DNA from: Macrosoma leucophasiata
Lineage: Eukaryota; Arthropoda; Insecta; Lepidoptera; Hedylidae
Length of the DNA stretch: 64,000 nucleotides
Direction: 5' to 3'
Assembly: GCA_036365455.1 (NCBI GenBank)
Contig: JAWQUS010000017.1
Span: 4,712,001 to 4,776,000 of the forward strand
How positions within the stretch are numbered: the stretch's first letter is position 1; each line of letters begins with the position of its first letter. Both the position numbers and the translations under genes were made by a program. This document shows positions 44,341-56,027 of the stretch, piece after piece. The notes beneath the pieces were generated by a model, which saw only the letters and a program-made list of their open reading frames with translations, made no database searches and was not told the origin of the DNA.

Positions 44341-45252
44341 TTAGCGCAAAAACTCATTAGTTTTATTCAAGTCTCTAGGCGAAGCGCGCATGGCCCAGCG
44401 GCTGGTGTAGATCGTAAGCGATCTGTTCGGTTAAGCACTACGGGCGCGGTCGGATAGTGTGATGGGTGACCGCTAGTGGCAAATTAATTGCGCGTTTCCG
44501 TGCTTCGGAGGGCACGTTAAGCCGTCGGTCCCGGTTGCAATCGATGGATAGCAGTCGTTAAACCTTGTCGGAGGCCTTATGGGCGGTTTGAAAAACATCC
44601 GACAGAGGGTTGGCCACTAACCCACCCACCTCTACCAATCCGCATTGGAGCAGCGTGGTGGAGTAAGCTCCAGGCCTCCCCCCAAAAAAGGGGAGAGACT
44701 CGTGCCCAGCAGTGGGACGTATAATGGGTTGCCATTATTATTATATATGTAACTTAATTACGCCGACAAAGTGGTAGAATAAAAACAGGAAAAAAGTAAT
44801 AATTAGGGTAACGTCCCCTACATGTAACGCGCGGATATTTTTTTGTTTCTTTTTCCATATAGTTGGGTATTGTTGGATAGGTCTTTCAAAAATATTATGG
44901 AACATCATTTTTCGATTTAGTTAACTGTTCGTCACTTAATTAGCTTTTAGGTGCAAATTTTCGTTAGAGTCAAGTGTCCCACCCCCCCTCCCAACTAAAC
45001 TGTTGTTGTTAGAAATTCAAACGTTACGGCAATAGTTGCTATATATCATGAAATTAAAAGGAAAACTATCACACTTAAGTTGGCCTTGCAAGTTTTCGAG
45101 TAATAGTCGACCAAATGTATTTCACTCGAAAATTTCGAACAACTCCATAGAAAATATTATTTAATTTTATCATTACATTTCTTACTCTTTATATACACTA
45201 AATACGGAACCCTACACTGCGCGGGGCCCGACACGCACTTGGCCGGTTTTAT
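44341..45252 (+). repeat. GGGTTCCGTAG-type repeat, 5'-truncated and split
   Basis: It begins inside the repeat (GCGCAAAAACTCATTAG, matching GCGCAAAAACTATTAG at 10080) and ends TACGGAACCCTACACTGCGC then GGGGCCCGACACGCACTTGG. A 5S-SINE (44394-44750) interrupts it. It retains the un-inserted TACATGTAACGCGCGGATA that corresponds to the transposon site at 10202-11335. Confidence 0.8.
44394..44750 (+). mobile_element. 5S rRNA-headed SINE, full-length
   Basis: The head GCGCGCATGGCCCAGCGG is followed by GTTAAGCACTACGGGCGCGG and GATGGGTGACCGC, matching the 5S rRNA internal control region. The body runs through GTGCTTCGGAGGGCACGTTA then AGCCGTCGGTCCCGG and ends AGCAGTGGGACGTATAATGG then GTTGCCATTATTATTATAT. 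It agrees closely with the minus-strand copy at 17427-17777 and the truncated copy at 4310-4550. The host duplication is not clear here. Confidence 0.83.
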
Positions 45253-45256
45253 ATAA

Positions 45257-45340
45257 TGAAGGTGGCAAACAAGCATGAAGTTCAAGTTCACATGGATGTT
45301 AAGTGATGACTGCAGCCTATAGACACACAAAGACCAGGGG
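45257..45340 (-). repeat. Metulj-like SINE 3' fragment
   Basis: GGTGGCAAACAAGCATGAAG, then GATGTTAAGTGATGACTGCA and GCCTATAGACACACAAAGAC, on the minus strand. It sits immediately after the GGGTTCCGTAG-type repeat. Confidence 0.75.
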
Positions 45341-45527
45341 GACGACAGCCTAACTGAATTGCTTTCGTTTAGAACGTTATCTTGTCCGTTACGTACCGCC
45401 TATTAAAACATTTTGTTCTTTAGTATATAGGTACCTGCGGATGATAACACTTCCAGGAAAAACTTAGGTGGTACAAAACTGATATGATGTTGTCATAATC
45501 GAAAGCTAAACGAATACTATATGTAAT

Positions 45528-45816
45528 ACTGGTGGTAGAGCTCCAGTGACGGAGCTCGCGGGCGTAGGCACCACCGCATTACCTAATATACTTGCCGCTA
45601 AATGGTAGTGTTCAGCACTATGGTGTTCCGGTCAGGTGGTAATGTACGGCCCTGTAATTTCCGGCACAGAGGCATAACACCCTTAGGCCTCAGGAGTGGT
45701 AACGCATCTGCATTTTGACCTTGGTCTTTGTGTGGGTGTCTATAGGCTGCAGTCATCACTTAACATCAATGTGAACTGCATGCTTGTTTGCCACTTCCAT
45801 TACATAAAAAAAAAAA
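45528..45816 (+). mobile_element. Metulj-like SINE, full-length
   Basis: A 289-bp copy from ACTGGTGGTAGAGCTCCAGT to TTACAT plus an A12 run. Internal landmarks are GCGTAGGCACCACCGCATTA, GTTCCGGTCAGGTGGTAATG and GGCTGCAGTCATCACTTAAC. It closely matches the copies at 46527, 53848 and 61237, indicating recent activity of this family. Confidence 0.9.
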
Positions 45817-45832
45817 TACGTTTGAGTTAGGC

Positions 45833-46010
45833 GGTGGGCCCCCAGAAGTCAAAATGCATAAGCGTTGCCACCCGTGAGACCCTAGTCATTATGGCCATAC
45901 ATTAACATCTAACTGGAATACGGTGCTGAACACTACCATTTGGCAGCAGATAGATTAGGTATACGCTCTCGAACTGTTGCACTGGAACTCAACCACCAGT
46001 AAAACTACTC
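45833..46010 (-). repeat. Diverged metulj-like SINE (minus)
   Basis: GAAGTCAAAATGCATAAGCG, ACGGTGCTGAACACTACCAT, TTGGCAGCAGATAGATTAGG and GGAACTCAACCACCAGT are the minus-strand SINE. It is tail-to-tail with the preceding full copy and lacks the last about 70 bp. Confidence 0.75.
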
Positions 46011-46048
46011 GTAATGTTGTTATGAAAATCGACAAATAGAAAAGGGTA

Positions 46049-46296
46049 TCTATATAAATAAAAATCAATTGCTGTTCGTTAGTCTCGCTAAAACTCGAGA
46101 ACGGCTGGACCGATTTGGGTAATATTGGTTTTGAATGATTTTTGGAAGTCTAGGGAAGGTTTAAGAGATAAGAAAATGAAATTGAAGGGAAATAGTAAAA
46201 ACCACAATTCTATTTTTCCATACAAATAGTCCGTACCTCAAATCTTTGACACATTATTTCATTCTGAGGCAATACGAAGTTTGCCGGGTCAGCTAG
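46049..46296 (+). mobile_element. Small non-autonomous Helitron
   Basis: A 248-bp element starting TCTATATAAATAAAAATCAA after an A and ending TTTGCCGGGTCAGCTAG before a T. CTCGAGAACGGCTGGACCGA is a hallmark of short lepidopteran Helitrons. No coding capacity. Confidence 0.8.
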
Positions 46297-46526
46297 TGAG
46301 ATATAAAAATGACTTCGTACCCTATAACGAGGCGTTTACCTTTGCCATCTCATGAAGCTAAAGCATAAGTTATACTATACGTAGTAAATGGCTTCTTTAG
46401 CAAGACTCACATAACATGTAGTCGAAGTGTGTAATTTCAGTCTAATTCTCCAGGTTAAGGTTCCATCGAATTTAATTGAAGCCTCACATGCACTGAAAAG
46501 CTTGTATTAGATAATAAATAATTGTT

Positions 46527-46803
46527 CACTGGTGGTAGAGCTTCAGTGACGGACCTCACGGGCGTAGGCACCACCGCATTGCCTAATATACTTGCCGCTA
46601 AATGGTGGTGTTCAGCACTATCGTGTTCCGGTCAGGTGGTAATGTACGGCACTGTAATTTCCGGCACAACACCTTAGGCCTCAGGAGTGGTAACGCATCT
46701 GCATTTTGACCTTGATCTTTGTGTGGGTGTCTATAGGCTGCAGTCATCACTTAACATCAATGTGAACTGCATGCATGTTTGCCACTTCCATTACATAAAA
46801 AAG
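46527..46803 (+). mobile_element. Metulj-like SINE, full-length
   Basis: Same structure as the copy at 45528, with small substitutions (GCTTCAGTGACGGACCTCAC) and a short deletion in the CGGCACAACACC region. It ends TTACATAAAAAAGAAAT. Confidence 0.88.
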
Positions 46804-46934
46804 AAATAACGATAAACCTTGAAAACTTTTTTATATCTACAAAAATATAGTATTTTAACTGTGACAGACTAACACACTAACACTCTAATGAGTGATAGTG
46901 TGATAGTTATTACATAGATGTTATGTCTACAGAG

Positions 46935-47081
46935 ACATAACAACTAAGGTCTCAGGGGTGGCAACGCATCTGCATTTTGACTTCTGGTTTTTATGTAGAT
47001 ATCGATCTGCTGCAATCATCATTTAACATCAATGTGAACTGCTTGCGTGTTTGTCGTCTTCGTTACATTAAAAAAAAAGTA
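46935..47081 (+). repeat. Metulj-like SINE 3' half
   Basis: AACAACTAAGGTCTCAGGGG, GCAACGCATCTGCATTTTGA and CATCAATGTGAACTGCTTGC, then an A-run. Diverged and 5'-truncated. Confidence 0.75.
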
Positions 47082-49171
47082 GGTAATTCATTACATAAAT
47101 TAACCTGCAGTTAAATAAAACTATTATGATTCATGTTGATCTTAATTTGTTTTTAATGTATTCAAATTTCATTATTTTTTATGAAATGTTTAAAGAACCC
47201 CCCATGAAAAATTTGAAATTCATACCACTGCACTGATATTTCCTAAGATTACGTGGTGAGAGAGTGACTGAGCTTTTATATATATTAATTGAAAATACCT
47301 AATTAGATTGGAATACGAATCTACTACCTCTATTGCCTTTGTGTTTCGCATCTGTAGAAAACTTTTCTAAATAAAATATAGGTATTCAAAAGTAACTTTT
47401 ATTTACGTATAACCATATGCAAAACTCGTGAACAATACAAAATTAAATCAGTAATGCTCCACTGATAATTTAAAGGTAAACATTTTTTTATTTACAACGC
47501 AGTTCAAACCGCAGTAACCCGAACGCGTTCACGGGTGTGTGGGATGACCTATATTTGGTAGCGAGACAAAGCCTGACCCGCTAGCCTCAACTTGGCATGC
47601 ATTTCAGTACCAAAATAATAACATAAAAATGATTCCTCGCGTTCTATGTCAACTTGGTACTTTTTTATTTGTACTACGAATTATAAAGATGATTATTCTA
47701 CTTATAAATCTAAAATAACTTACAATACATACTAAAATAGATATGAATCAATAGGGAAATAGAGAAGAATAATTTTGAGCGACCAATCTATCTCTAAAAT
47801 ATAACAGCAGATTGAAGTGGCCTCCGTTTTTTGGAAGTCGAAAATCTCATCAACATTAGAACTTTTGTTAGAAAAGGACCTAATGATGAGGAAGGACATA
47901 TTTAAAAACACGTCATTGATCGATGCGACATAAAATTTATATCAGTATCTCGTTTCAAAGCAGGTTATTTTGGTTCCCATCGGTGCAAGCGAAGTAATAA
48001 CCTGTGACCTAGTTAAAGCTGGAACATGACCCGAGTTGACCTCTCGGCCTAGGTCGCAGTCGCCCGCATCTCTGCTGGCAGTGCTATCAGGTTTTAGCCG
48101 ATATCTCACTTCGGTCATGTAATCCTGGTATTTACAGCGCAAGAGGCGTATAAACAGAACTATAAATCGATGGTTATCGACAATATTTCTCAGGAATAAC
48201 AAGATTTTCGTTGGATTTATCGGACTGTTGCCAATTCTTAGACAATGGAAGTTTAACCAGATGACTCTTCGTACAAAAATGTGTACAATAAATACATCTC
48301 TCTTATAATCTGACTTACGTTTGAAATCTAAGATGCTTAAAAAAGTTGTTTAGTCAATAAACGAGTTAAAAATACATTTCTATTACCGCTGGTCGTACAA
48401 GCTAAAAATCTGCATGTAAGTTAATTAAGAGAGCAGGCATTATGCGCGTGCAAAGTCGCATGCTTGCTTAATGCTAATGTATAATAATTTCAGTTGACTC
48501 ACAAAGGAAAAGGTTACACACATGAAGCATATTTACCGAATCGTCGATTATCAGAGCGAACAATGACTTCGCACCAGTTTAATTCCAGTTCCAAGTGACA
48601 TTTGCTAGTTAAACCTCAGCACAGAGTGACGACTGACAATATGAGCTGTTAAGGATCCTGCAATCTTAATAATTGATAATGGACGGTAAATCTTGACCCA
48701 TTAAGATAATGGAGATTTGAGGCCAGTGTAGTTGCCGAACACGATTTGGGATCGTCGACCCGTTCGTTCTGGATCTTTATTGAATTAGACAACGATTCTC
48801 TACGAATAACTAAAATGATAAAGCTACTTGATATATTTTGATATCTTATTGCTGTCATACAGGTTTCCCCAAATTGTCTTAACATAGAGCGCGTTGCGGG
48901 ACCGTCCTGGGGGTTTCTAAAAAGAATCCCTGTAAAATCCGGACAGTTTATTTTTTTGTTTTTCCTTCAAGGAACGTAAAGCCGCCGTTGGCTAGACACA
49001 ATTGAATATCAACTGTCATATTTTTCTCGTGTCTTGACTTGAAATACCTGGATGTTCGAAAGAAAAACTCAAACTCTTAAGGTAATGAAAACAAATGACC
49101 AGAGATTTTGAAGCTTTATAATTTAGGTGATGTCTACCTGTATTGAACTTAGCTCAGTCATAGAGATGGAG
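47082..49171. other. Unassigned DNA
   Basis: No gene supported. A G+C-richer patch at about 47970-48130 has an 86-codon minus-strand frame without a domain. Confidence 0.4.
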
Positions 49172-49179
49172 GTAGAGAG

Positions 49180-49698
49180 CAGGGTTGCCAACTTTTCCAG
49201 CCGCCATAACCGGATAAAAAATTGAATCGGATCGTACATGGCCAAAATCGAAAAAAAAACATTAAATATTAATTTAAAAAATAAATATTTGAGGTTGATT
49301 TTTTCCCCAGGTTATGGGTTATTATTTTGTACATTAACAACATTTTAAAATATTTCTCCTAATCTACGTTCTCTTTTGAAACTTTTTGTGATCGTGATGA
49401 TCGCGTGATCGAAACCGGTTTGAAAATGAATTAAAATGATTAGAAATAAATAAATTCTAGTAGAACTCCCTTGTATGCCCCACCAGCTCGCCTGGCGCGC
49501 CCCTCGCGTCGTGCCGTGCAGCTTCAGTCACTGAAGTTCAGTCTGCGCTGCGGCAGTCGTGGTACTTTACGCGCGTCACGTTCATTCATAATACTTGCTG
49601 ACCGGACAAATTGAATCCGGTCGGAAAAAGCGACCTGACCCAACAATTTCTTCTAAAACCCAACAGTCCGGTCGAAAACCGGACGGTTGGCAACCCTG
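49180..49698. mobile_element. hAT-type MITE (CAGGGTTGCCAAC ends)
   Basis: A 519-bp element with perfect 13-bp inverted ends CAGGGTTGCCAAC and GTTGGCAACCCTG, and a perfect 8-bp duplication GTAGAGAG (49172-49179 and 49699-49706). The 8-bp duplication and CA..TG ends mark the hAT superfamily. A GC-rich interior patch lies at 49485-49570. No transposase is encoded. Confidence 0.93.
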
Positions 49699-49706
49699 GT
49701 AGAGAG

Positions 49707-50158
49707 GTTCCAGGAGGAGGGGAATTCACAGGAAAATCGATCTTTTAGTTTGTCATGCTATCCTGATGTTCTACTTAGGTATCTAACAAAATTAAGAAAC
49801 GCTCAATATCGATATGCAAAACATTGTAAACGTAATACTTCAGAGTGGCGAGGATCCAGAACCACTTTCCGATAGGATCTACTTCGAAACAAGCCGTATA
49901 CATTCATGCCATCCTGGTACATTACGTCGATATAATATTTAAAGCTCGATCAGTAGACGAGAGATACTGTTTCGGTAAACATCGTAAAATTTCAGAACGC
50001 CTTGTATAAAATATGAAAAGTCTTAATTCGGTTACATTTTAAGTTAGACAAAGCATAGATAGGCAACGCGATGTTGCATGTTGTATACATAAACGTATAC
50101 AGATCTTGTATATTATAATCAATTCATTATGGATTACTATGGTACATTTGTTACATTT
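49707..50158. other. Unassigned DNA
   Basis: Nothing recognised between the hAT MITE and the SINE fragment. Confidence 0.4.
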
Positions 50159-50329
50159 GGTATGGCCTTTTAATTTCCGGCACAGAGTCATAACACCTTT
50201 GGCCTCAGAAGTGGTAACGCATCTGCATTTTGACCTCTGGTCTTTCTGTAAGTGTCTATAGGCTGCAGTCATCACTTAACATCAATGTGAACTGCATGCT
50301 TGTTTGCCATTTCCATTACATAAAAAAAG
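50159..50329 (+). repeat. Metulj-like SINE 3' fragment
   Basis: Begins TTTAATTTCCGGCACAGAGT and runs to TTTGCCATTTCCATTACATA plus A-run. Close to the full-length copies but 5'-truncated. Confidence 0.85.
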
Positions 50330-50685
50330 GTTTTTAATAATTGCATTGTAATTTGGTATTTGGCTTTTAGTAATACAGTGACTAAAAGCGTCGATAATTT
50401 CACAATTATTAATATACATCTACATATGGAGAACAGATATACTGATTTACAGACCTATAAAAGGAAAATCAGATCTTAATATGTCCAGGTTTGAGGACGT
50501 TCAATATGCCCTTTATATGAATAAAGATTACTATTATTAATCCTTCGATGACTAACACCATTGTGGGGGCATTAACAAAGAACGTTGAACTAAAACCATT
50601 TATCAACCTAATTTGGAGAACACTACACTACGCTAGTTTCGTAACACTGAAATATACTTAGATCTTGGTACAATTGTACTGTTAG

Positions 50686-50870
50686 GGCTGGGTTGCATCA
50701 CCTTAACATTAACAAACTTGTTAAATTATCGATTAAGTAAAAAAATGTGTTGCACCGTTTGAAAATTGTTAAATGACGTCATAACTTTAACTGCTAACCA
50801 TAACTGCACTGGATAACCTCAATCATCTGTCAGGTGACGAGCAAATTTGTCAAGCCAGCTAACTTTAACT
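50686..50870. mobile_element. GCTGGGTTGCA MITE, partial
   Basis: The left end GGGCTGGGTTGCATCACCTT and the interior TTAACATTAACAAACTTGTT resemble the MITE at 20408. The matching right end is not evident (GCCAGCTAACTTTAACTG is the nearest), so the boundaries are uncertain. Confidence 0.5.
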
Positions 50871-51082
50871 GATACAAACGTCATTTGTTTGGTTTACCAG
50901 TACTTTTTATTTTAAGATTATTTTGTATGTTATTGTAATAATAATAATAAATAATAATAAAGAATAAATAAAAAAAACTATGCCAAAAAATACGAAGTTG
51001 CAACGCATTTCGCAGTAACTGATAAAGTGAATGTTACTGTTATTGTTAAATTGAAGAAAAACAACAACTTTACTAATTAAAT

Positions 51083-51150
51083 TGAATCAGAATCAGAATC
51101 AGAAACTCATTTATTCATTTAGGGTGACAGGCACCTCTTATGACACGTCA
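51083..51150 (-). repeat. LINE-type 3' tail
   Basis: GAATCAGAATCAGAATCAGA followed by AACTCATTTATTCATTTAGG; on the minus strand this resembles the 3' terminus of 5'-truncated Lepidoptera LINEs (AATAAATGAGT then a short tandem TTCTGA repeat). No coding remnant was found. Confidence 0.5.
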
Positions 51151-52306
51151 AAAACAAACAAAATAAATTAAAGCGAATAACAATTGATATACATGTCAAA
51201 CAAGATAAAAAATATATGTAAAGTCAAGAATATCACTAAGATAAAACTAAATGTAATAAACTAATGTAAAAGTATATCAGTAGAATGTCTCTTTTACCCT
51301 TTACAAACTGATAACAAAGAGTAAAAAGAAAAGAAAAAGAGTCATTCTTTGTCATTCACCGGCATTGGTGCAGCAAAACCTAAGTATTCTGTGGTACAAT
51401 TAAATGCCAGAATACGGTGACACACCTGTGAGCAAAATTACTGCTACAAAATCCATGTCTTTGCAGAACCAATTTGCATGACAATTGCAATTCTATTTAG
51501 ATACTTGTGTTAAAATATTATCTTGTACTTAAATAATTTTAAGAACTTGACGTTGTTTTCGACACAACAAAAGAAGAGCAATTACAAACTTATTGTGTTG
51601 TAGCCCAAGCCTCACGGAAATGTCCCATTTGATTATCATGTATCTTAATCAAGTGATATTAGGGACCAACAGCTTATGGTGTGTTGTTTGCACCGACAAA
51701 AGTGCTAAACGGTAACGATTATATAGAAGGAGCTTTGAAGAAATAATTATACAAACAGACCTTCCATACAGAATCAAAGACCACACGAGCGCAAACGAAA
51801 GCAAAAAGCTTATACATAACTTAGACTCGGTTTCCTTAGCACAGAAACGAAAAGCAATATCTCGTATGATAAATTAGAGTAGGCCAGATCGCTCGAAACG
51901 AAATGCGCAATTCGACGATAACATCACTCTGGCTGCCACGATGGTAATGTGAGCAGCACTCTAACCAACGATTGACGATGGCTGAGGGCCGAATAAGTGC
52001 TAGTCGGGACGGGGTTAAGTGATAGATATTTCTGGGCCACTTTGATTGTAAGCGAGAATAAAATTAGAACAAAAGACACCGCTTGTGCGAGTTAAAATTG
52101 TTAGACAATAATTTAGTTATGATATCTCCGTTGAATTTATGATAGGTTATATTATAGGTAAACGCAGGTTTATGCCCAGTGCCTGTTGCCACTTATCAGT
52201 GATGACCTATGGAATTGAAATTGGCCACGTACCAAAAGAAGAAGCTTAATTTGTTTCGTAAATACTACTGAAGGCTAATCGTTCTGCTGGGGGAAAACAA
52301 CCACTT
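51151..52306. other. Unassigned AT-rich DNA
   Basis: No gene or other repeat recognised. Confidence 0.4.
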
Positions 52307-52921
52307 AAAGGAGATGTTGCAAACTCGGCTCTAATTCGTACACGTCCTCAAAAAATGGATAAATTAAAGAAGAATCCGAAAAAATACAATTAATTTATTC
52401 AAGAATATATTTTAGAGTTACAACCACATTTAATTCAAACGATTTTATCATTTTCCTCCATGTTCAACATAGCGGCGATACTTGGGATAGTACCTATATA
52501 GATCAAACAAAACTAATGATATATGTATCTTACTAGTGCATCACATAATATCAAATGAACAATGTATCAAATCGTTCAAACAAAAGATTTTCCGATGTTT
52601 TTTTTTAAATTAGAAATCGATTAGTATTAACACATAAAATCGATTTCGATAGTATTTAGAAAATATTCCTTTTTTCTCCAGTACTATATAGTAAAAAAAA
52701 CTATTAAAAAAAATTAAGATGTCAAAATGACATCGCCCGCCATATTCGCCATGTTGGTTTTGAGTTGCAATTCTAACTGCAAATAATATTTTGTAACTGC
52801 AAACAAAGCTAAACAAGTGAAAATATGCAGTAAAATACGTTTTTATATTGATTTTGCCTGTTTTATGACATTGTGTACAATACATGGCCGGAGGTCCATA
52901 CATTTTTGCAACATCTCCTTT
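52307..52921. mobile_element. Candidate TIR element (AAAGGAGATGTTGC)
   Basis: A perfect 17-bp inverted repeat, AAAGGAGATGTTGCAAA (52307-52323) and TTTGCAACATCTCCTTT (52905-52921), bounds 615 bp. No convincing target duplication was seen. A minus-strand frame at 52610-52975 overlaps the end but has no domain. Confidence 0.55.
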
Positions 52922-52928
52922 CACCATG

Positions 52929-52969
52929 AATAGAAGAGAGACAGAGAGGGGAGAGAGAGAGAGAGAGCT
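52929..52969. repeat. GA-rich microsatellite
   Basis: AGAAGAGAGACAGAGAGGGG then AGAGAGAGAGAGAGAG. Confidence 0.85.
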
Positions 52970-53847
52970 AAACACGGAAAAATCTAAAACTTCAACCCAG
53001 ATTGGGGGCGCACTTTCGCTATCGCCGCATCTACCCGCATTTGTGACGTTGCATCTGCCCTAGATTGTAGGTCAAATCAGTTGCAGCCTGTATTCAGATA
53101 AAATTCACCCCTTCACCTTCTTGAAAGCGAACCGCTAAAAGGCTATTTAGTGTTTCGTTTAATCAAAATCTTTTAGTTTTGCTTAGTGAAATTCGTAACG
53201 TAACGTAATATAACCTGTATTCCCCGAAGTGATAGGCAGAAGTCAATGTATGCATTCAAGCATACATGTTAACACTCACGATTCGCCGTTGTTGGCCCAT
53301 GTCAAACGTGGCGAGCTTATCGTGCTTAGCTTATAGTGTAGTGTGTAGTGTAGTAGTAGTGTATCATTAGTAGAATAATGAGGCAGTTAGTAAAATTAAT
53401 TGTAAATAAATATGTAGCTAATTTTTACTTTCATAAAACACTTGACATATAAAACTGAGAATTTCAGAGACTAATAATAAATGATCGAAGTCAGAACTGC
53501 TTCTCTATTAAAAGCAGATAGTTAGGTTATAAGTCTAGTTTTCTGACAACAATAAATGGATGCCGTATTAATTGCATCAGCAACTACAAACACGAGGTCA
53601 ACTTAAACTATTTGATGGAATTCATCTACGTAGCCAACATCAGGAAATGGCAATAGTTATGGACAACAGGATGCAGGTGCAATTGACTCATATGTCTACC
53701 AATTAAGGCCTTAACGTATGCCAATTAAATTGAACTGTATTCTAAAAAAATCTGCTATTCTGCTATTTGGCAATAAAAACAAATACGATAACTAACTCAA
53801 CGAAAAGATTTCAAAAATCATCAAATTCCCCAACTTTTTACTATTTT
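52970..53847. other. Unassigned DNA
   Basis: No gene. A short GTAGTGTGTAGTGTAGTAGT simple tract is at about 53336-53360. Confidence 0.4.
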
Positions 53848-54139
53848 ACTGGTGGTAGAGCTCCAGTGACGGAGCTCGCGGGCGTAGGCACCACCGCATT
53901 ACCCAATATACTTGCCGTTAAATGGTAGTGTTCAGCACTATCGTGTTCCGGTCAGGTGGTAATGTACGGCTCTGTAATTTCCGGCACAGAGGCATAACAC
54001 CTAATGCCTCAGTAGTGGCAGCGCATTTGCATTTTGACCTCTGGTCATTGTGTGGGTGTCTATAGGCTGCAGTCATCACTTAACATCAATGTGAACTGCA
54101 TGCTTGTTTGCCACTTTTATAACATAAAAAAAAAAAAAT
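53848..54139 (+). mobile_element. Metulj-like SINE, full-length
   Basis: Runs from ACTGGTGGTAGAGCTCCAGT to TATAACATA plus an A12 run; about 290 bp. All landmarks of the 45528 copy are present. Confidence 0.9.
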
Positions 54140-55714
54140 ATTTTTTTTCACATTAATTGTATGTGTTGTACGAGGTGATTTGTTAACTATACGACGTATG
54201 ATGATAACTAATATGCTGATATCATAGGACCGGTCGGTACGAGTAAATGAAACGTCTGTGTGATGCCGATGTAAATAATAATTGCAAACTGCTTTTATTG
54301 TATGAAAAATAATTAACCTACTGCGCTACAGTATAAATGTTGATTGTGCGAGTTGTAAACCGTACATACTCGTATGTATTTTATGTTATTTGGTTTTACC
54401 CAAGCGTAGGTAGAATTATTCGCATCCTATACTGCCATCACTTTATTTTATTCTGTTTATTAGTTTATACTATTCTTTGACAGTATGTTATGTACAGTAT
54501 GTTTACACTGTCATGATAGAATGAAAGATTAAAGTGCACATCGCAAAATAAAAAAAACATTCAGTAGATCATCTATGTATCTAATCTAAAGACTTTAAAT
54601 AAACTGTCCATTATCAATATTAATACGGCCAGCCAAAATATGAATGAAAATTCTTCGATATAACTTTTACGATAATTAAGGTTATTAACAAGATTTATTT
54701 CTTTCAAATTCACGAAGTCTGCATAACTTTTCCTTCGTTCTCAATTTGTCCATTCATTAAATTGAATAAGTTAATTATATTTCAGATGACTTAACTTTTA
54801 TAACGCAGTCATTTTTGTTTTTCTTTTCATGAAGATGCTAAGACAAAATTAATTGGACTAACCTCTACTTATTCAATATTTTCAAACGGAAATTAATGTA
54901 ATTTAACTTATGCGTTAATTATTTAAAAATTATTTTGTCAATTGGTTGTTTTAACGATGGTTAAACGCAATGGTATTTGGAAATGCCATTCAAACTAAAT
55001 TAAGTATTGGTGGAAATTATAAAATAAAATTTTCGTTGTGTTTATTGTACTAAAAAAATAAAAAGGAAGGAGAAGACTGGCTTAATTAGATAATATATTT
55101 TATACAGGCACTGCCTAATTACTACCTACAGTACCTACCTACCTACTACCACTACTACCTACGATATCATTATTAGCTATCGCCTAGCATCAAGCCACTA
55201 CTTCGAGTGAAAGATCATTTAGCATACAAAACTAATATGGTGTGACATTACAAGGTTTCCAAAAAAATTAAAATATATCCATATTCTGCAGAAGTACAGA
55301 CTACTTATTAGTTGACAAGACTGATAAAGTAAGTAATATAATAAGTAGGTAATAAACAAAATGTCGTATCGGATAAAACATTGTGAAGCATTGTCTATAT
55401 AAACTTACTAAGTTTATAGACCGAATAAAATAATCAGCTATAGTATTTATGAACATTAAGTTCAAATGAAATGGATACAATATTGATCGAGTAACAGAGC
55501 CGTCGAATTCTCGATTTTACTTTCCCCATCAAATTGAAGTCGTCGTGTTTATTTAAGGTTATCTGAAACGGTATGTTGATAGAAGCTATCTCAGTAACAT
55601 TATTACAATCAATGTCGGAAAAGTGTAACGGAAAACCTTATTATGAATTTCAATATTTTAGATAGGTACTTATAAATATACGAATACCTATATTCAAATT
55701 ATTTTTTTAATGAC
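54140..55714. other. Unassigned AT-rich DNA
   Basis: No gene. A CTACCTAC simple tract is at about 55120-55160. Confidence 0.4.
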
Positions 55715-55877
55715 TGAGACTATGAGCGACGTTGTACAGCCAAAACTACTGGACGTAGAATGCTGATTTTTTATAAGTAGGTCCTTTGGGGGAGACAAAG
55801 GATGATAGGGATAGGAGAATAGATGATTCCCGGAATTTCCAGGCGGACAGGATGTTCGAAGTCACGAGCGAAAGCTA
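55715..55877 (+). repeat. Helitron 3' end fragment
   Basis: CAGCCAAAACTACTGGACGT and a terminal GAAGTCACGAGCGAAAGCTAG before a T fit the 3' half of a small Helitron. The 5' start was not identified. Confidence 0.55.
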
Positions 55878-55984
55878 GTGTATCAATAATTGAACCCAAT
55901 AACGCTCATTTTCTAAAATGTAGAAAATGTACAATTAGCATTAGTCTATTTTAAATCAAATTACCGATAACCTGGGGACCGATA

Positions 55985-56027
55985 ACCGGGATGGCCCAGG
56001 ACCGTTCGTTATGGTAATATTTGGAGG
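55985..56027 (+). repeat. Very short RTE-1 relic
   Basis: GATGGCCCAGGACCGTTCGT then TATGGTAATATTTGGAGG aligns with GGCGGCCCAGGACCGTTCGT then TGTGGCATTCTTTGGGGG at 3612-3650. Confidence 0.55.
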
